DNA from: Macrosoma leucophasiata
Taxonomy: Eukaryota > Arthropoda > Insecta > Lepidoptera > Hedylidae
NCBI GenBank assembly: GCA_036365455.1
Contig: JAWQUS010000030.1
Location: forward strand, 16,078,001 to 16,142,000
DNA length: 64,000 bases
Reading direction: 5' to 3'
Made by a program: the position numbers and the translations under genes
Part shown: in pieces, positions 44,336-54,905 of the stretch
Layout: the number at the start of each line of letters is the position of its first letter
How positions within the stretch are numbered: the first letter of the stretch is position 1
Notes under the pieces: model-generated
The model's input: the letters and a program-made list of their open reading frames with translations, nothing else
Database searches by the model: none
Told to the model about the DNA's origin: nothing

Positions 44336-46060
44336 ATTTTTTAAATCTATTTTTCATGAAATAGCTACAATGACAGCTAACACCGTAACACGGTTCGTGT
44401 GTGGAGGTCGTTATGCGCTGAATGGGCGGCGCGCAGATTGCAGTTTACACGCCTGATGGAATATATTAGTTGTCGCTCCACTGACGCGTGCTGCTCGGTG
44501 CAAGAATTGTGGAATTTTACAAAATATTTTCCTTTTTTTTCCAGTTATTGCTGATGTTTTGATGAAATCGCTGGTTTATGGCTGAATTACCTTATGTATT
44601 ATACTTTGTTAAGTTTAGTGCATGTAGTATTTCTTTTTTACGTTGGGTGAATACACAACGTTCACACAGTGTTTATAGCACGGGTTCATATTGATTGAGT
44701 GACACTTGTAACTTACGCTTGTTATTTGCTAATTACTTGACATTTACACTTATCTCTAGCATTTGATACTCCGAAATATAAATTGGGGATTAGATTCTAG
44801 TCAAGCAATGCATATCATAGCAATGCTTCAACTTTCATGTTTTGTTTTGTCGACAAAAATATATTTAAGTAACTGTTTCTACTTTTGTAGGAAAAAACAG
44901 ATACTAAAAAGATACTGGATCCACCCATTTCTTTCAATCATCGTCGTGCCGTGCATCTTGGCACATTACGATGTCGCGTCGTAGATTTCCACTGTGCGAC
45001 GTCGCATCGTGAAATGACGCCGCATCGTGGTACGACGACGTCGTATCGAGTTTATGTGTTTATGTGGGGAGCCCTAAGTACTTAGTAATGCGGGTGGTGT
45101 TTAATTAATTGTCGATGAGGGACACAGACAGCAGTATATAAAGCTAAAATATAGATTAAGACACAGTTTGCAATGTAGTGATGTACTTAAACTGGATGTA
45201 TTTAAACAGTATAAAATTTTTATTAAGGTCTGTCGATACGTAATTATGTAAGTGTTTATGATACTCGTAATTTGTAAACTTTCGCCTGAAGTAACTTACT
45301 GTATTTTTCATACTTCGTTAGTAAGTTAAAAGAGTATTTGGTCGCACAACCAATAATTTATACACTAAAGTTAGTCGCGTCAGGATTACCCCATGGATAA
45401 TCGTCGTAATATATAGTGGATATGGTTTCCAATCGAAAGTTCTATCAACGAAAAAGTACATACTAAACATTTTATACCGAATTCCTCGTACATCAGACCG
45501 CGTTACACCAAAGACGCTTCAGTACGAATCTCGCTAATTAAAACTGTGTTTGCTAAATCTGCATCGCGTATTGTGTGCGAGCGTGAAAGCGATTCAGAGC
45601 GTCTTGGCAAAGATTAAAGTTAGATTTCCGCAGAGATTATTTCTCTGGCTGGGTATTTAAGTGTGCAGTTAGTCAGAGTAGACATTACCGCGTTACCTAA
45701 TGTAGGTATTTGTAGGTGTTCGACGGAATCGTTCTTTGATTAGATATTAGGTATTGTAACCAAAACACCTTATCCCTCATAAATCAAAAAGCCTAAAAGA
45801 AAAAATCAAATTATTTCTTTTAGCGTAGTATGAATAGTAAAGCGTTAGATACGATAAAAAATATCCCCATGAAATATATACCTACTTATGTATACTTGGC
45901 TGGCTACCATTGCCATTGTGTAGGTACTTGGCTTTTTTTGCTTTAAACATTTTAATGAAAGCGTATTCTGTCTTTGATATTGCCTGTTAGTTTTGTCTTT
46001 CCTTTTCTAAAAGGAGTAGCTGTAATTATGTCCACTTTTCAACCATACTTTTCTGTTATC
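44336..46060. other. Interval without recognised gene or repeat family
   Basis: The part near 44985-45055 is a run of CGACGTCGCATCG-like short repeats. A similar GATGCCGCATCGCA is seen at 63560, with GTGGGGAGCCCTA / GTGGGAGCCCTA in both places, suggesting a small MITE family. TTTTCCAG at 44536 does not open a plausible CTF18 exon. Confidence 0.4.
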
Positions 46061-46067
46061 TATGTAT

Positions 46068-46317
46068 ATATATAAAAATTAATTGATGTTCGTTAGTCTC
46101 GCTAAAACTCGAGAACGGCTTTACCGATTTGGCTAATTTTGGTTTTGAATGATTTTGGAAGTCCAGGGAAGGTTTAATAGGTAAGAAAATATGAAGAAAT
46201 TGAAGGGAAATAGTAAAAACCACAATTTAATTTTTCCATACAATTAGTCCGTATCTATCAAACCTTTGACACATTATTTCAATGTGAGGTAATACGAAGT
46301 TTGCCCGGTCAGCTAAT
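46068..46317 (+). mobile_element. Helitron-like family 3, full copy
   Basis: TTTACCGATTTGGCTAATTT, GAAATTGAAGGGAAATAGTA and GTAATACGAAGTTTGCCCGG correspond in order to 36655-36918. It ends GTCAGCTAAT. Confidence 0.7.
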
Positions 46318-46676
46318 CTGCCTTAAAACTTGATTCATATACTATCATTTTCGTGATTCCATCCTCCATCGCGGTTCCATCTCTTTTTAATTTGACGTCT
46401 TTGCAAAATTAAAATAGCAAATTTGTTCCACATGTCACATCTACCGCAACCAACTCATCAGCTGGGTCGCATTCGTAATCACGGCAATCTGCTGCCGAGG
46501 GCCCGCACAAAAGAAATAATTAACCCAAGCTCCATTCGCACTTGTCACCGACACCAACCAAATACTGGGATGACTAGTTACCTTATGAAAAGATCTAAAT
46601 TAGCTGTAGGTTGGTTGACTTTTGTATGCCTTTGTTTATAAGTACATTTTAATATTATTAAACGTACGTATTTTAT

Positions 46677-46925
46677 TGGTAGAGCTCCAGTGACGGAGCT
46701 CGCGGGCGTAGACGCCAACTTTAATATACTTGCCGCTAAATGGTAGTGTTCAGCACTATCGTGTGCCGGCCAGGTGGTAATGTTACGGCCCTGTGATTTC
46801 CGGAACTGAGGGCCTCAGGAGTGGGAACGCATCTGCATTTTGACCTCTGGTTATAGTGTAAGTGTCTATAGGCCGCAGTCATCACTTAACATCAATGTGC
46901 ATGCTTGATTGCTACAAAAAAAAGG
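46677..46925 (+). repeat. SINE-A copy, several small deletions
   Basis: GGTAGAGCTCCAGTGACGGAG to TGCATGCTTGATTGCTACAA with an A-run. The ACCACCGCATTACC part is shortened. Confidence 0.8.
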
Positions 46926-47099
46926 ACGTTAAGTTTCAATATAATATGCTGTCTTTTTTAGTCGCAATGTAAATTGCGTAAGATAGAAAGAGACAAAAGA
47001 GAGATAAGAAACACTTTAGCTAAAATACGTTTATGAATAGGGGGGTATAGGTTTACTGATTTAGCATTTTTAAAACTAGTTGGAGTGAACTGTAAAAAA

Positions 47100-47265
47100 A
47101 TCCTTCATCTTTATTTCTGTCAGTAGACAGCCGCGTGCGCGGAGCTCGCGGTAGCAGCACCGGGGTTAACCCTCTCTGCTGCGGCTTCTTCAGGCCTGCC
47201 AGGTCTTTATCTCTGTACATTTTAAGACCTATTCCGCGTACGGTGATTTGTTACATTTGATGTGA
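47100..47265 (-). repeat. Probable LINE/SINE fragment of unknown family
   Basis: On the - strand, GGCCTGAAGAAGCCGCAGCA and CGGTGCTGCTACCGCGAGCT lead to GCGGCTGTCTACTGACAG. The GC-rich composition stands out from its AT-rich surroundings. Family not recognised. Confidence 0.3.
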
Positions 47266-47454
47266 AAGTTGATGAAGTTTGTGTGAATCTCAGAAGGCTA
47301 AAACGAAATTGAAGTTAAACAATTTTACATTTTGTTAACATAAAACGCTTGATAGATTGTAAACTTAATAGATTTGTTTGTCAAAAAATCTAATAAATTA
47401 TTTGTTAAAATATCTTTGACTTAGCAAAAAAAAAATCGTCTTTTTATTTATACA

Positions 47455-47763
47455 AATATATAAAATTGGAGTGTCTGTTTGTAATATTAAAATAACCGCT
47501 TTTTACTAAATGCATATGTATGTATACACGGTACATACACCAAAACAATATTTTTTACAATTTTTGACTGTCTATCTATCTGTTTGGCGGGGCTAATCTC
47601 GGAAACGGCTTAACAGATTTCGACGGGACTTTTACTGGCAGACAGTTTATGTAATAAGGAGTAACTTAGGCTACTTTTATACTAGCTGCGCCCACGACTT
47701 CGCCCGGGTAGATACTGAACAATCATAAATTTTCACGCGGACGAAGTCGCGGGCACAGCTAGT
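47455..47763 (+). mobile_element. Helitron-like family 2, full copy
   Basis: Starts ATTGGAGTGTCTGTTTGTAA and ends GAAGTCGCGGGCACAGCTAG. It contains the 40-bp segment (TTTCGACGGGACTTTTACTG region) missing from 5400-5666. Followed by a (GATC)n-like GATCGATCGATCGAT run at 47780-47796. Confidence 0.75.
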
Positions 47764-48109
47764 ATTCAAATATAAAAGATCAATCGATCGATCGATGTTA
47801 GTATTGCTTTAATTCGTATTATACTGGTTATCTTATATAAAATATTCAAAATAATAGGTACCTAGCTTCAATGCAACTTCGTAAAAGTCCAAGATAAAAT
47901 ATCTCTTTTACATCTCATCCATTATTAAAACCGTGCCTCGAAAAACAGCGTGAATCACAAAAATCACGTCAGAAATTTTAAAATTACCAGTGTCAAAACA
48001 GCTCAGCAATTTTTAATTTTGGTTAAGAGTTGGAAGGCACAGAGAGCGATGCGGACTAAGGGCCACAAACACAAGACTGCACTCAGACTTAACTTTAGTA
48101 AAGGTGCAT

Positions 48110-48320
48110 TCTTACTCTGTGGTGCTATTGGGGTTTTGCCATTTTTTCAAAGTTAGCTAGTGCCAGTCTCGGAGTTTGGTTATGTGCCCGGAGATGTCAC
48201 TGGCGAGCCTAGTGAGATCTGCGGGGCCAAAACTTTACCGGTGAATTTTGCGTATTTACATGTATGCTTGATTGCATGCTTTATCTTTTCCCCTTTGATG
48301 TATAAATACGTGAAGTTATT
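48110..48320 (+). repeat. SINE-C copy, degraded
   Basis: GGAGTTTGGTTATGTGCCCG and GGAGATGTCACTGGCGAGCC are clear. The tail CCCTTTGATGTATAAATACG is diverged. The tRNA-like head is not recognisable. Confidence 0.6.
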
Positions 48321-48359
48321 CTTTACATAGTTATAATAATTAATAAATAAAATAATAAA

Positions 48360-48547
48360 ATACGCTAACACTCACAGCCCCACAGTAGGTATAAACCTGT
48401 GTCGTGGGTGCCGTTGTACACATACAACACGTGCCCAGACCCGAAACAAATATCTATATCTATAGGCCATACAAATATTTGGCCCGGTGCGGGGATCGAA
48501 CCCGAATCAAAAGGTCATCTCACACCGCTGGACTAACCGGGTCGTCA
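48360..48547 (-). repeat. SINE-D copy, near full length
   Basis: From ACGCTAACACTCACAGCCCC to ACACCGCTGGACTAACCGGG and TCGTC. The B-box reads GGGATCGAACCCG in reverse. Confidence 0.85.
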
Positions 48548-48868
48548 ATGTAAAGTAATGTAATAGTCTGTAAATTTCGACTTTTGGACCTAACCCTATT
48601 TGAATCGTTACGAAGCAAAAGTCAAATATCAAATATTTAAAAATAATTACACTCGATAGCCACAAGAAAATCGAGACGAAGAGAAAATCGGATTTTTTCG
48701 TTGTATTCTTGTTTGAATTTTTCAGTAAAATAAAATAAATGACTTTAACTTTAACTTAAATAACATGCAACGACAATATACATATTTTGTTGTCCTTACA
48801 TCACCGAATGATAAAATACCCACTGAATACGTGAATACTTAGCGTCAGATTCACACAGACACTTCATT

Positions 48869-48962
48869 CCGAGATTCACAGACCGCACTACGACTTTACT
48901 TTCAGCAAAGTATGCAAACACTTTGCTGAAAGTAAAGTCGTAGTGCGGTCTGTGAATCTCGG
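48869..48962. repeat. Perfect 43-bp inverted repeat with 8-base spacer
   Basis: Arms 48869-48911 and 48920-48962 are exact complements, beginning CCGAGATTCACAGACCGCAC; the spacer is ATGCAAAC. A single RNA across it would form one long uninterrupted hairpin. The upstream GATTCACACAGAC is a further imperfect repeat of the arm. Confidence 0.9.
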
Positions 48963-49566
48963 ACTTAATACTGTTTGATTGATTTCTTAGACACTAAATT
49001 GTTATTATTTCGAAATGAGAGAAACTTAGATGGCAAATAACGGGTTTAATTGAAATAAATTATGACCCATAAATTTCTATACCACGTTCATGGTCTGTGT
49101 GTCACAGCTTTAAATTGTACGGTTTGCAAATTTTGTCAATGATGTTGGTAGCGGTGGTGCGCGGTAGAACCCTTGTAAATACAATAACTAATCACAATAA
49201 AAGGGTTGCCGTCTCTATTAAAAACTCGCTAAGAATTCCGTCGGAGGGTTGAGTAAGGTGTGACGTACACAAGAAATTATAGTGTAATAATATTATTAAA
49301 AACTGTTGGAATTGTGTATTAAGTTTTGATGTTGATTAATAATTTCGATTTGATCCCTTCAGAAAATAAAAATAAACTCTCGCGTGGATTGAAAAAGTAG
49401 ATGTAGATTTGGTATATTTACATTTGGTATATGTATATGTACATTTTTTTTCTTAATTTTTGATTTTTTTCGAAAGAAATCATTAGGAAGCTTTTAAATT
49501 CGGTAATGAATCCGATGAATACCATTAAGCCAATGTGACACGTTCAGTGTCATATTTCCTCTTTGG
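48963..49566. other. Interval without recognised gene
   Basis: AT-rich, no long frame and no named repeat. Confidence 0.4.
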
Positions 49567-49708
49567 TAGATCTACAGTCGCCACCTGTTACATGGGCCAA
49601 AACGTAACCGGCGAGTCGTGGGTGTTTGCATGTATGATTGAATGCATGCATTTGCCTCTGCCTACCCCTTCGGGGATTACAGGCGTAAAGTTACGTAGAT
49701 CTACAGTC
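49567..49708 (+). repeat. 5'-truncated SINE-C with 13-bp target duplication
   Basis: The 116-bp insert (49580-49695, CCACCTGTTACATGGGCC to GTAAAGTTACG) is bracketed by TAGATCTACAGTC at 49567-49579 and 49696-49708. This defines the SINE-C 3' end and its mode of insertion. Confidence 0.9.
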
Positions 49709-49762
49709 CACGATAGCGTAAATCTATCTTTTAAGGATAGCTTACTATATTAATGATATCCC

Positions 49763-49932
49763 TACTAATATTATAAATGCGAAAGTAACTCTGTCTGTCT
49801 GTTACCGTGTCAGGTCCAAACGACTGAACCGATTTTAATGAAATTTGGTACAGAGATAGAGCTGACTTTGAGAAAGAACATAGGCTACTTTTCGACATCC
49901 ACGCGGGTGAATTGGCGGGCAATCGCTAGTCT
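49763..49932 (+). mobile_element. Helitron-like LEP1-type element, short full copy
   Basis: CTACTAATATTATAAATGCG at the start, ACTGAACCGATTTTAATGAA in the middle, GCGGGCAATCGCTAGT at the end. About 170 bp, non-coding. Confidence 0.7.
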
Positions 49933-50560
49933 TCAATAAAAATGATACCTCACAATGCGCTAATTGGAAAGCTATTGAAGCTAACACCAACACAGCATTA
50001 ATCCTTATCAAACTAAATACTTTAGTTACCTTAAGCATGTCATTCACATTGTTATAATATTTGAAACCTTATTATAATAATGTAACATATTTTTTTTTGT
50101 GCTGCAATGACTTTAACTTTTTTTGTATGGCTGAACGATGCGTCATTTGTCTAGTCAGCTTATTATATAAATGAAGAAAAATATCGACGTGTTGTTTCAG
50201 TGTGCGATGAGGCTAGTTCGGTTTTCCTATAAGTTTTTCTCTGCCGCTAATGGCGTGCCAGGCTGCCCGTCAATTCTGCCGTAATTCGCTTCGCCGCGAA
50301 AAATGCTGTTATACTTTTTTTTATCATTAATTACCATCGAAGCCGAGTGATTATAAAAATAAATTCCGTGAATACCAATGTTATTTTTAATACAATCTCT
50401 GACATAGCCAGTTTAATTAGAAGAAATTTTCCTTAAGAATCTTTATTTATTGGAAATATTATTTATAAAGAATTTAAACTTATTCAACAGTGTTATAAAC
50501 AGATTTCAAGAACTTCAGCAACTTAACAGTCTTATACCCACTAAGCTAAATTAAAGTAAT
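49933..50560. other. Interval without recognised gene
   Basis: A splice-like TTGTTTCAG occurs at 50191-50199, followed by 28 open codons and TAA; it shows no CTF18 similarity. GCCAGGCTGCCCGTCAATTC suggests a repeat, but I could not match it elsewhere in the window. Confidence 0.35.
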
Positions 50561-50562
50561 TG

Positions 50563-50990
50563 TAACATTTCACACCCTTCTCTAACATTAACAGATTTCT
50601 TTAAGTTGTGATGTTACAATTTCCGGCAAGTTTTTCTCAGATCATATTGGCCTTTGGAACTTTGCCGGTGAATGACAAAGAATGACTCTTTTTCTTTTCT
50701 TTTTACTCTTTGTTATCAGTTTGTAAAGGGGAAAAGAGACATTCTACTGATATACTTTTTACATTAGTTTATGACATTTAGTTTTATCTTAGTGATATTC
50801 TTGACTTTACATATATTTTTTATCTTGTTTGACATGTATATCAATTGTTATTCGCTTTAATTTATTTTGTTTGTTTTTGACGTGTCATAAGAGGTGCCTG
50901 TCACCCTAAATGAATAAATGAGTTTCTGATTCTGATTCTGATTCTGAATAACTTTAACAAATATCTCGCTGCAACCCAGGCTAAGATAAT
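50563..50990 (-). repeat. MITE-I relic interrupted by a LINE 3' tail
   Basis: TTGTAACATTTCACACCCTT and CTCTAACATTAACAGATTTC are the reverse of the right part of the MITE at 56221-56660. The terminal TGCAACCCAGGCTAAG lies at 50971-50986. Between, a LINE tail with AATTGTTATTCGCTTTAATT ends AATGAATAAATGAGTTTCTG plus (ATTCTG)n. Confidence 0.55.
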
Positions 50991-51009
50991 ACGTTTTTCT
51001 TTTCAATCT

Positions 51010-51384
51010 GAAGCGCGCATGGCCCAGCGGCTGGTGTAGATCGTAAGCGATCTGCTCGGTTAAGCACTACGGGCGCGGTTGGGTAGTGTGATGGGTGACC
51101 GCTAGTGGCAAATTAAATGCGCGTTTCCGTGCTTCGGAGGGCACGTTAAGCCGTCGGTCCCGGTTGCTATCGATGGATAGCAGTCGTTAAACCTTGTCGG
51201 AGGCCTTATGGGCGGTTTGAAAACATCCGACAGTGGGTTGGCCACTAACCCACCACCCACCTCCACCAATCCGCATTGGAGCAGCGTGGTGGAGTAAGCT
51301 CCAGGCTTCCCCCCAAAGGGGAGAGACTCGTGCCCAGCAGTGGGACGTATAATGGGTTGCCATTATTATTATTATTATTATGTA
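51010..51384 (+). repeat. 5S rRNA-headed SINE, most complete copy
   Basis: Head GAAGCGCGCATGGCCCAGCG; 5S-like part GGTTAAGCACTACGGGCGCG, then GTGATGGGTGACCGCTAGTG; middle CCGTCGGTCCCGGTTGCTAT (missing in the other copies); tail GTGGGACGTATAATGGGTTG and (ATT)n. Best reference for the family. Confidence 0.8.
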
Positions 51385-51865
51385 AAATCTATAGTTACCA
51401 GAAAGGATGGGGCTTTTTCTTAAATTATATGCTTATGTTAACGCCATAAGAGTCTACAATAAATTACCGACGACGTTTAAAGAAACACAATTACCATTAT
51501 TTAAAAAAAAACTGACTCAATGGCTACATCAACAGTGTTTTTATGACCTAAAGGATTATATGACACATAAAACAATATATGATTGATTAATGACTCAATA
51601 ATTTGACTAAATAAATATATATTATTATTATTATCCTAAAATAATGCTAAATATTGATATTACATTATTAAAATCTTCAATAAACTTTATCGCTTTAATA
51701 AAATCTAATTCACCACAATTTGCAATAATAACTTTGACATTAATTAATTATAAATATTCGAATTACAATAATAATATTTTGACATATTTTATTAAGTTTA
51801 TGGATATTTTACACACCATTGTAATGGTAGAATGTGATAGTGCTATAATGTTATTACCTCACCAT
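51385..51865. other. Interval without recognised gene
   Basis: Contains a reading-frame relic near 51440-51560 and otherwise AT-rich sequence. A frame at 51644-51967 is low-complexity and unsupported. Confidence 0.35.
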
Positions 51866-52160
51866 CTAAAGAAAAAAAGAAAAGAAAAGAAAAGAAAACA
51901 TTTATTTGGACAGCACAGAGACATGACGATACAAATTGCCAGACGATTGGTACACAGGTACAATTAAACAAAAAGCAAAAACAATAACAATTAAAAAAGA
52001 AAAAAAAAGAGATTAAGTCTCACGGCTGGTCCAAATGGGAGCCCAGATCAGCTTCATGTCAAGTCGATCACATCAATCGACTTGACGCTGATTTTCACCT
52101 GGGACCCTGGTGTTTCACGGATGTCAAGCAGATCAAACAAATTAAATTAATAAAATTAAT
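51866..52160 (-). repeat. (GAAA)n microsatellite and LINE-like tail
   Basis: A GAAAAGAAAAGAAAAGAAAA run at 51869-51899 is followed by sequence which in reverse reads GATCTGCTTGACATCCGTGA, TCAAGTCGATTGATGTGATC and TCCCATTTGGACCAGCCGTG. It looks like a retroposon tail. The GTCAAGTCGAT/ATCGACTTGAC pair forms a small hairpin near 52060-52085. Bases 52161-52588 show nothing further. Confidence 0.4.
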
Positions 52161-52588
52161 AATTAAACAAATTAAATTAATAATGGTTAACAATATATAC
52201 TTACCTACATATTTTGTCAGGACAAATAATATAGCATATTTACGATAATTATACATATATTCTTATTATACCATACATAAAAATAAATGTTTACAATGAA
52301 TATTTTTTACATAATATACTTATATTACGTATATATACCGATAATGTTAAAATATAGTAAACATATTATTATACATATCATCATCTGTACCTACATGTAC
52401 CCACTACATTCTGTTAAATAAATGATTATGACTACATAATTACTATTAGAGATGTCTGATATTATCAGAGTGCAGCGTCTTTAATGCCGCAGAAGCACGA
52501 GACTTATGACCTCTGATATCCTTTTACAAAATTGCGCTAACACGTCAATTTGAAGACCACAATTCTATAGATTTCTGTTAATCTGTGT

Positions 52589-52795
52589 TGTTGACGGCCC
52601 GGTTAGTCCAGCGGTGTGAGATGACCGTTTGATTCGAAGGGTCGCGGGTTCGATCCCCGCACCGGGACAGATGTTTGTATGGCTTACATATATTTGTTTC
52701 GGGTCTGGGTGTTTGTGTATGTTTTGTATGTGTACAACGGCACCCACGACACAGGTTTATACCTACTGTGGGGCTGTGAGTGTAAGCGTATTTAT
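52589..52795 (+). repeat. SINE-D copy, full length
   Basis: The tRNA-like head GGCCCGGTTAGTCCAGCGGT with GGGTTCGATCCCCGCACCGG could be mistaken for a tRNA gene; the body CACAGGTTTATACCTACTGT continues as in the other copies. No 7-bp acceptor with proper loops closes the head alone. Confidence 0.85.
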
Positions 52796-53006
52796 TTTTA
52801 ATTTTTTTTTTAATCTAAGAGGATGGTAATTATCGCATTACGACAAAATAGCTATGTACTCTATCATCATTATTATTTCTGACGAAAGACATCCATTGCT
52901 GGATATAAGCCTCTCCAGAGGACCCCAAATGCAACCTACATGAGAAAAATATGACAGTTGATTTTCAATCGTTGCGTAGCCGCCGTCGATTTTACGTTCC
53001 TTGACG

Positions 53007-53380
53007 GGTTAAGGACTTAGCGAGATCTCAATCATGTGAAAACTCAAGATTTTTATAGCATACATTGCTGAATGCTTTAAGATTGCATTCGCCAGACCAA
53101 GAAAACCGCCTTAAAACTCAAGTGCCGGGCGAATAAATGATTTAAAAAGTTTGCACACAAGAATGAAAAACTACGTAGGTATTACGCAAGCTAAGCTCAA
53201 CTAAGTTAGCTTAGCTTTCGGCCTGCATTAATGTCCTCGCCATACCCCGTTAAGAACTTGGCGAGATCTCAATCATGTAAAAACTCAAGATATTTAAAGC
53301 ATACATCGCGAATGCTTTAAGATTACATTCGCCAGACCAGGAAAACCGCCTTAAAACTCAAGTGCCGGCCGAAAAAGTAA
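53007..53380 (+). repeat. Tandem direct repeat, two units about 240 bp apart
   Basis: TTAGCGAGATCTCAATCATG to AACTCAAGTGCCGGGCG (about 53018-53133) recurs at 53257-53374 with few changes. Each unit contains GCGAATGCTTTAAGAT-like and CATTCGCCAGACCA phrases, themselves a short hairpin (GAATGC.../GCATTC). Between the units lies AAGCTAAGCTCAACTAAGTT and TAGCTTAGCTT, another inverted repeat. Confidence 0.75.
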
Positions 53381-53399
53381 TATAAAAGGGGTGGCGAGT

Positions 53400-53535
53400 A
53401 AGTGGGCAGTGTATTAACATGTATTAGTGTTCTGAAAGCGGCCATTACGCCGACTGCGCGGTTTACGCCCATATAATAAATTTACCGGCTGTTTGGACGC
53501 CGCCCGTCGCTATACACCGATTGAGATTTTGTAGT
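53400..53535 (+). repeat. Repeat J, copy 1
   Basis: GGCCATTACGCCGACTGCGC, TTTACGCCCATATAATAAAT, TTTACCGGCTGTTTGGACGC and ACACCGATTGAG recur in order at 54777-54905. Unknown family. Confidence 0.6.
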
Positions 53536-53642
53536 CGACAATTACGTAGCGAAGTCAATTTTTATTATGATACAATTTTAAAGAAGTGCAACTTAAGAAA
53601 GTGTTCTCCAAGTAATATTAATTAATGGTTTCGTTTACATAT

Positions 53643-53960
53643 TAACTGCCTCAGTAGCGTAGTGGTAGCAGACCACTACTATTACGCTGGAGGTCCTGGG
53701 TTCGATTCCCGGGTCGGGGACTATCAGAGATAACGGTTTTAAATCCTATATCTCTGCTTCTATTGGGATTTTTCAATTTTCTGGAAGTTTCCCAGTACCG
53801 CGGAGTTTGGTAATGTGCCCGGAGATGGCAACAGGTTCGCCACCTGTTACATGGGCCAAAAAACGTAACCGGCGAGTCGTGGGTGTTTGCATGTATGATT
53901 GAATGCATGCTTTTACCTCTGCCTACCCCTTCGGGGATTACAAGGCGTGAAGTTACGTTT
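53643..53960 (+). repeat. SINE-C copy, full length
   Basis: Starts AACTGCCTCAGTAGCGTAGT, B-box GGTTCGATTCCCGG, ends ACCCCTTCGGGGATTACAAG and GCGTGAAGTTACGT. Reference copy for the family. Confidence 0.9.
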
Positions 53961-54047
53961 ACATATTGCTCAGTCACTCAATATTACAGTTGATTATAAA
54001 CTTCATAAATTTATTTGTATTGTATTTTGATTTAATATTGGAGACAC

Positions 54048-54302
54048 ACTTTTTTATGTAATGTAGGAGGCAAATGAGGATGCAGTTCACATTGATGTAA
54101 GCCTATAGACACCCACACAAAAACCAGAGGTAAAAATGTCATCTAAATTTTGACCTCTGGTCACGTTGCCCTCCCTGAGACCTTAGTTGTTATTTCTCTG
54201 TGATAGTTATTACGGGCCCAAACATTACTACCTAACCCTAACACGATAATGCTGAACACTACCTTTCGGTGGTGCCTACGCCCTAACTGGAACCAGTAAA
54301 AG
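54048..54302 (-). repeat. SINE-A copy, diverged
   Basis: From the T-run and ATGTAATGTAGGAGGCAAAT to CTAACTGGAACCAGTAAAAG. A reversed second ATTTTGACCTCTGGTC occurs in the middle, an internal inverted duplication. Confidence 0.75.
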
Positions 54303-54435
54303 TAAATCACCATGAGTTGCTGACTGTGTGATTATATGATTGATCTTAGCTGTGTCAACATTATAGTAATAAACAATTAAAAAGTGGGTTTAAAATGAGT
54401 GAGTTAGACTACATACATTCATAACCTTTACTTTG

Positions 54436-54695
54436 TGACGGAGCTCGCGGGCGTAGGCACCACCGCATTACCTTATATACTTGCCGCTAAATGGTAGTTC
54501 AGCACTATCGTGTTCCGGTCAGGTGGTAATGTACGGCCCTGTTATTTTGCGGCACAGAGGCAATGACACCTTAGGCCTTAGGAGTGGTAACGCATCTGCA
54601 TTTTGGTCTTTGTGTTAGTGTTTATAGGCTGCAGTCGTTACTTAACATCAATGTGAACTGCATGCTTGTTTACCACTTCCATAACATAAAAAAAA
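54436..54695 (+). repeat. SINE-A copy lacking its first 20 bases
   Basis: Starts TGACGGAGCTCGCGGGCGTA and ends CACTTCCATAACATAAAAAA. Confidence 0.9.
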
Positions 54696-54776
54696 ATTGA
54701 TCAACAATAATATTAAAAAATGCTGCAAATAAAACTCTTCACTTATATCTTTCTTCTTAATCATTATTCTTAAGTA

Positions 54777-54905
54777 AGCAGCGTGTTAACATTAAGTGCA
54801 CTAAGCTCGACCATTACGCGTACTGGGCAATGGGCAGTGTACGCCCATCTAATAAATTTACCGGCCCTTTAGTCCCCGCTCGCCGCTCCCCACCGATTAA
54901 GTTTT
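54777..54905 (+). repeat. Repeat J, copy 2
   Basis: Matches 53400-53535: GTGTACGCCCATCTAATAAA, TTTACCGGCCCTTTAGTCCC and CCCACCGATTAAG. Confidence 0.6.

Noticed and set aside
44536..44580. Possible further CTF18 exon after TTTTCCAG
   Set aside because: The frame after the acceptor stops quickly and has no CTF18 similarity.
47100..47265. GC-rich block as a host exon
   Set aside because: No splice sites in frame; it looks like a retroposon fragment.
50199..50285. Possible terminal CTF18 exon after TTGTTTCAG
   Set aside because: 28 codons in phase 0 then TAA, but no Trp/Tyr-Lys-Glu-Gly or NAVR-type tail expected of CTF18. Not convincing without transcript data.
52589..52665. tRNA gene with GGTTCGATCC B-box
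   Set aside because: It is the head of SINE-D; the same head plus body occurs at 31505, 36926 and 48360.
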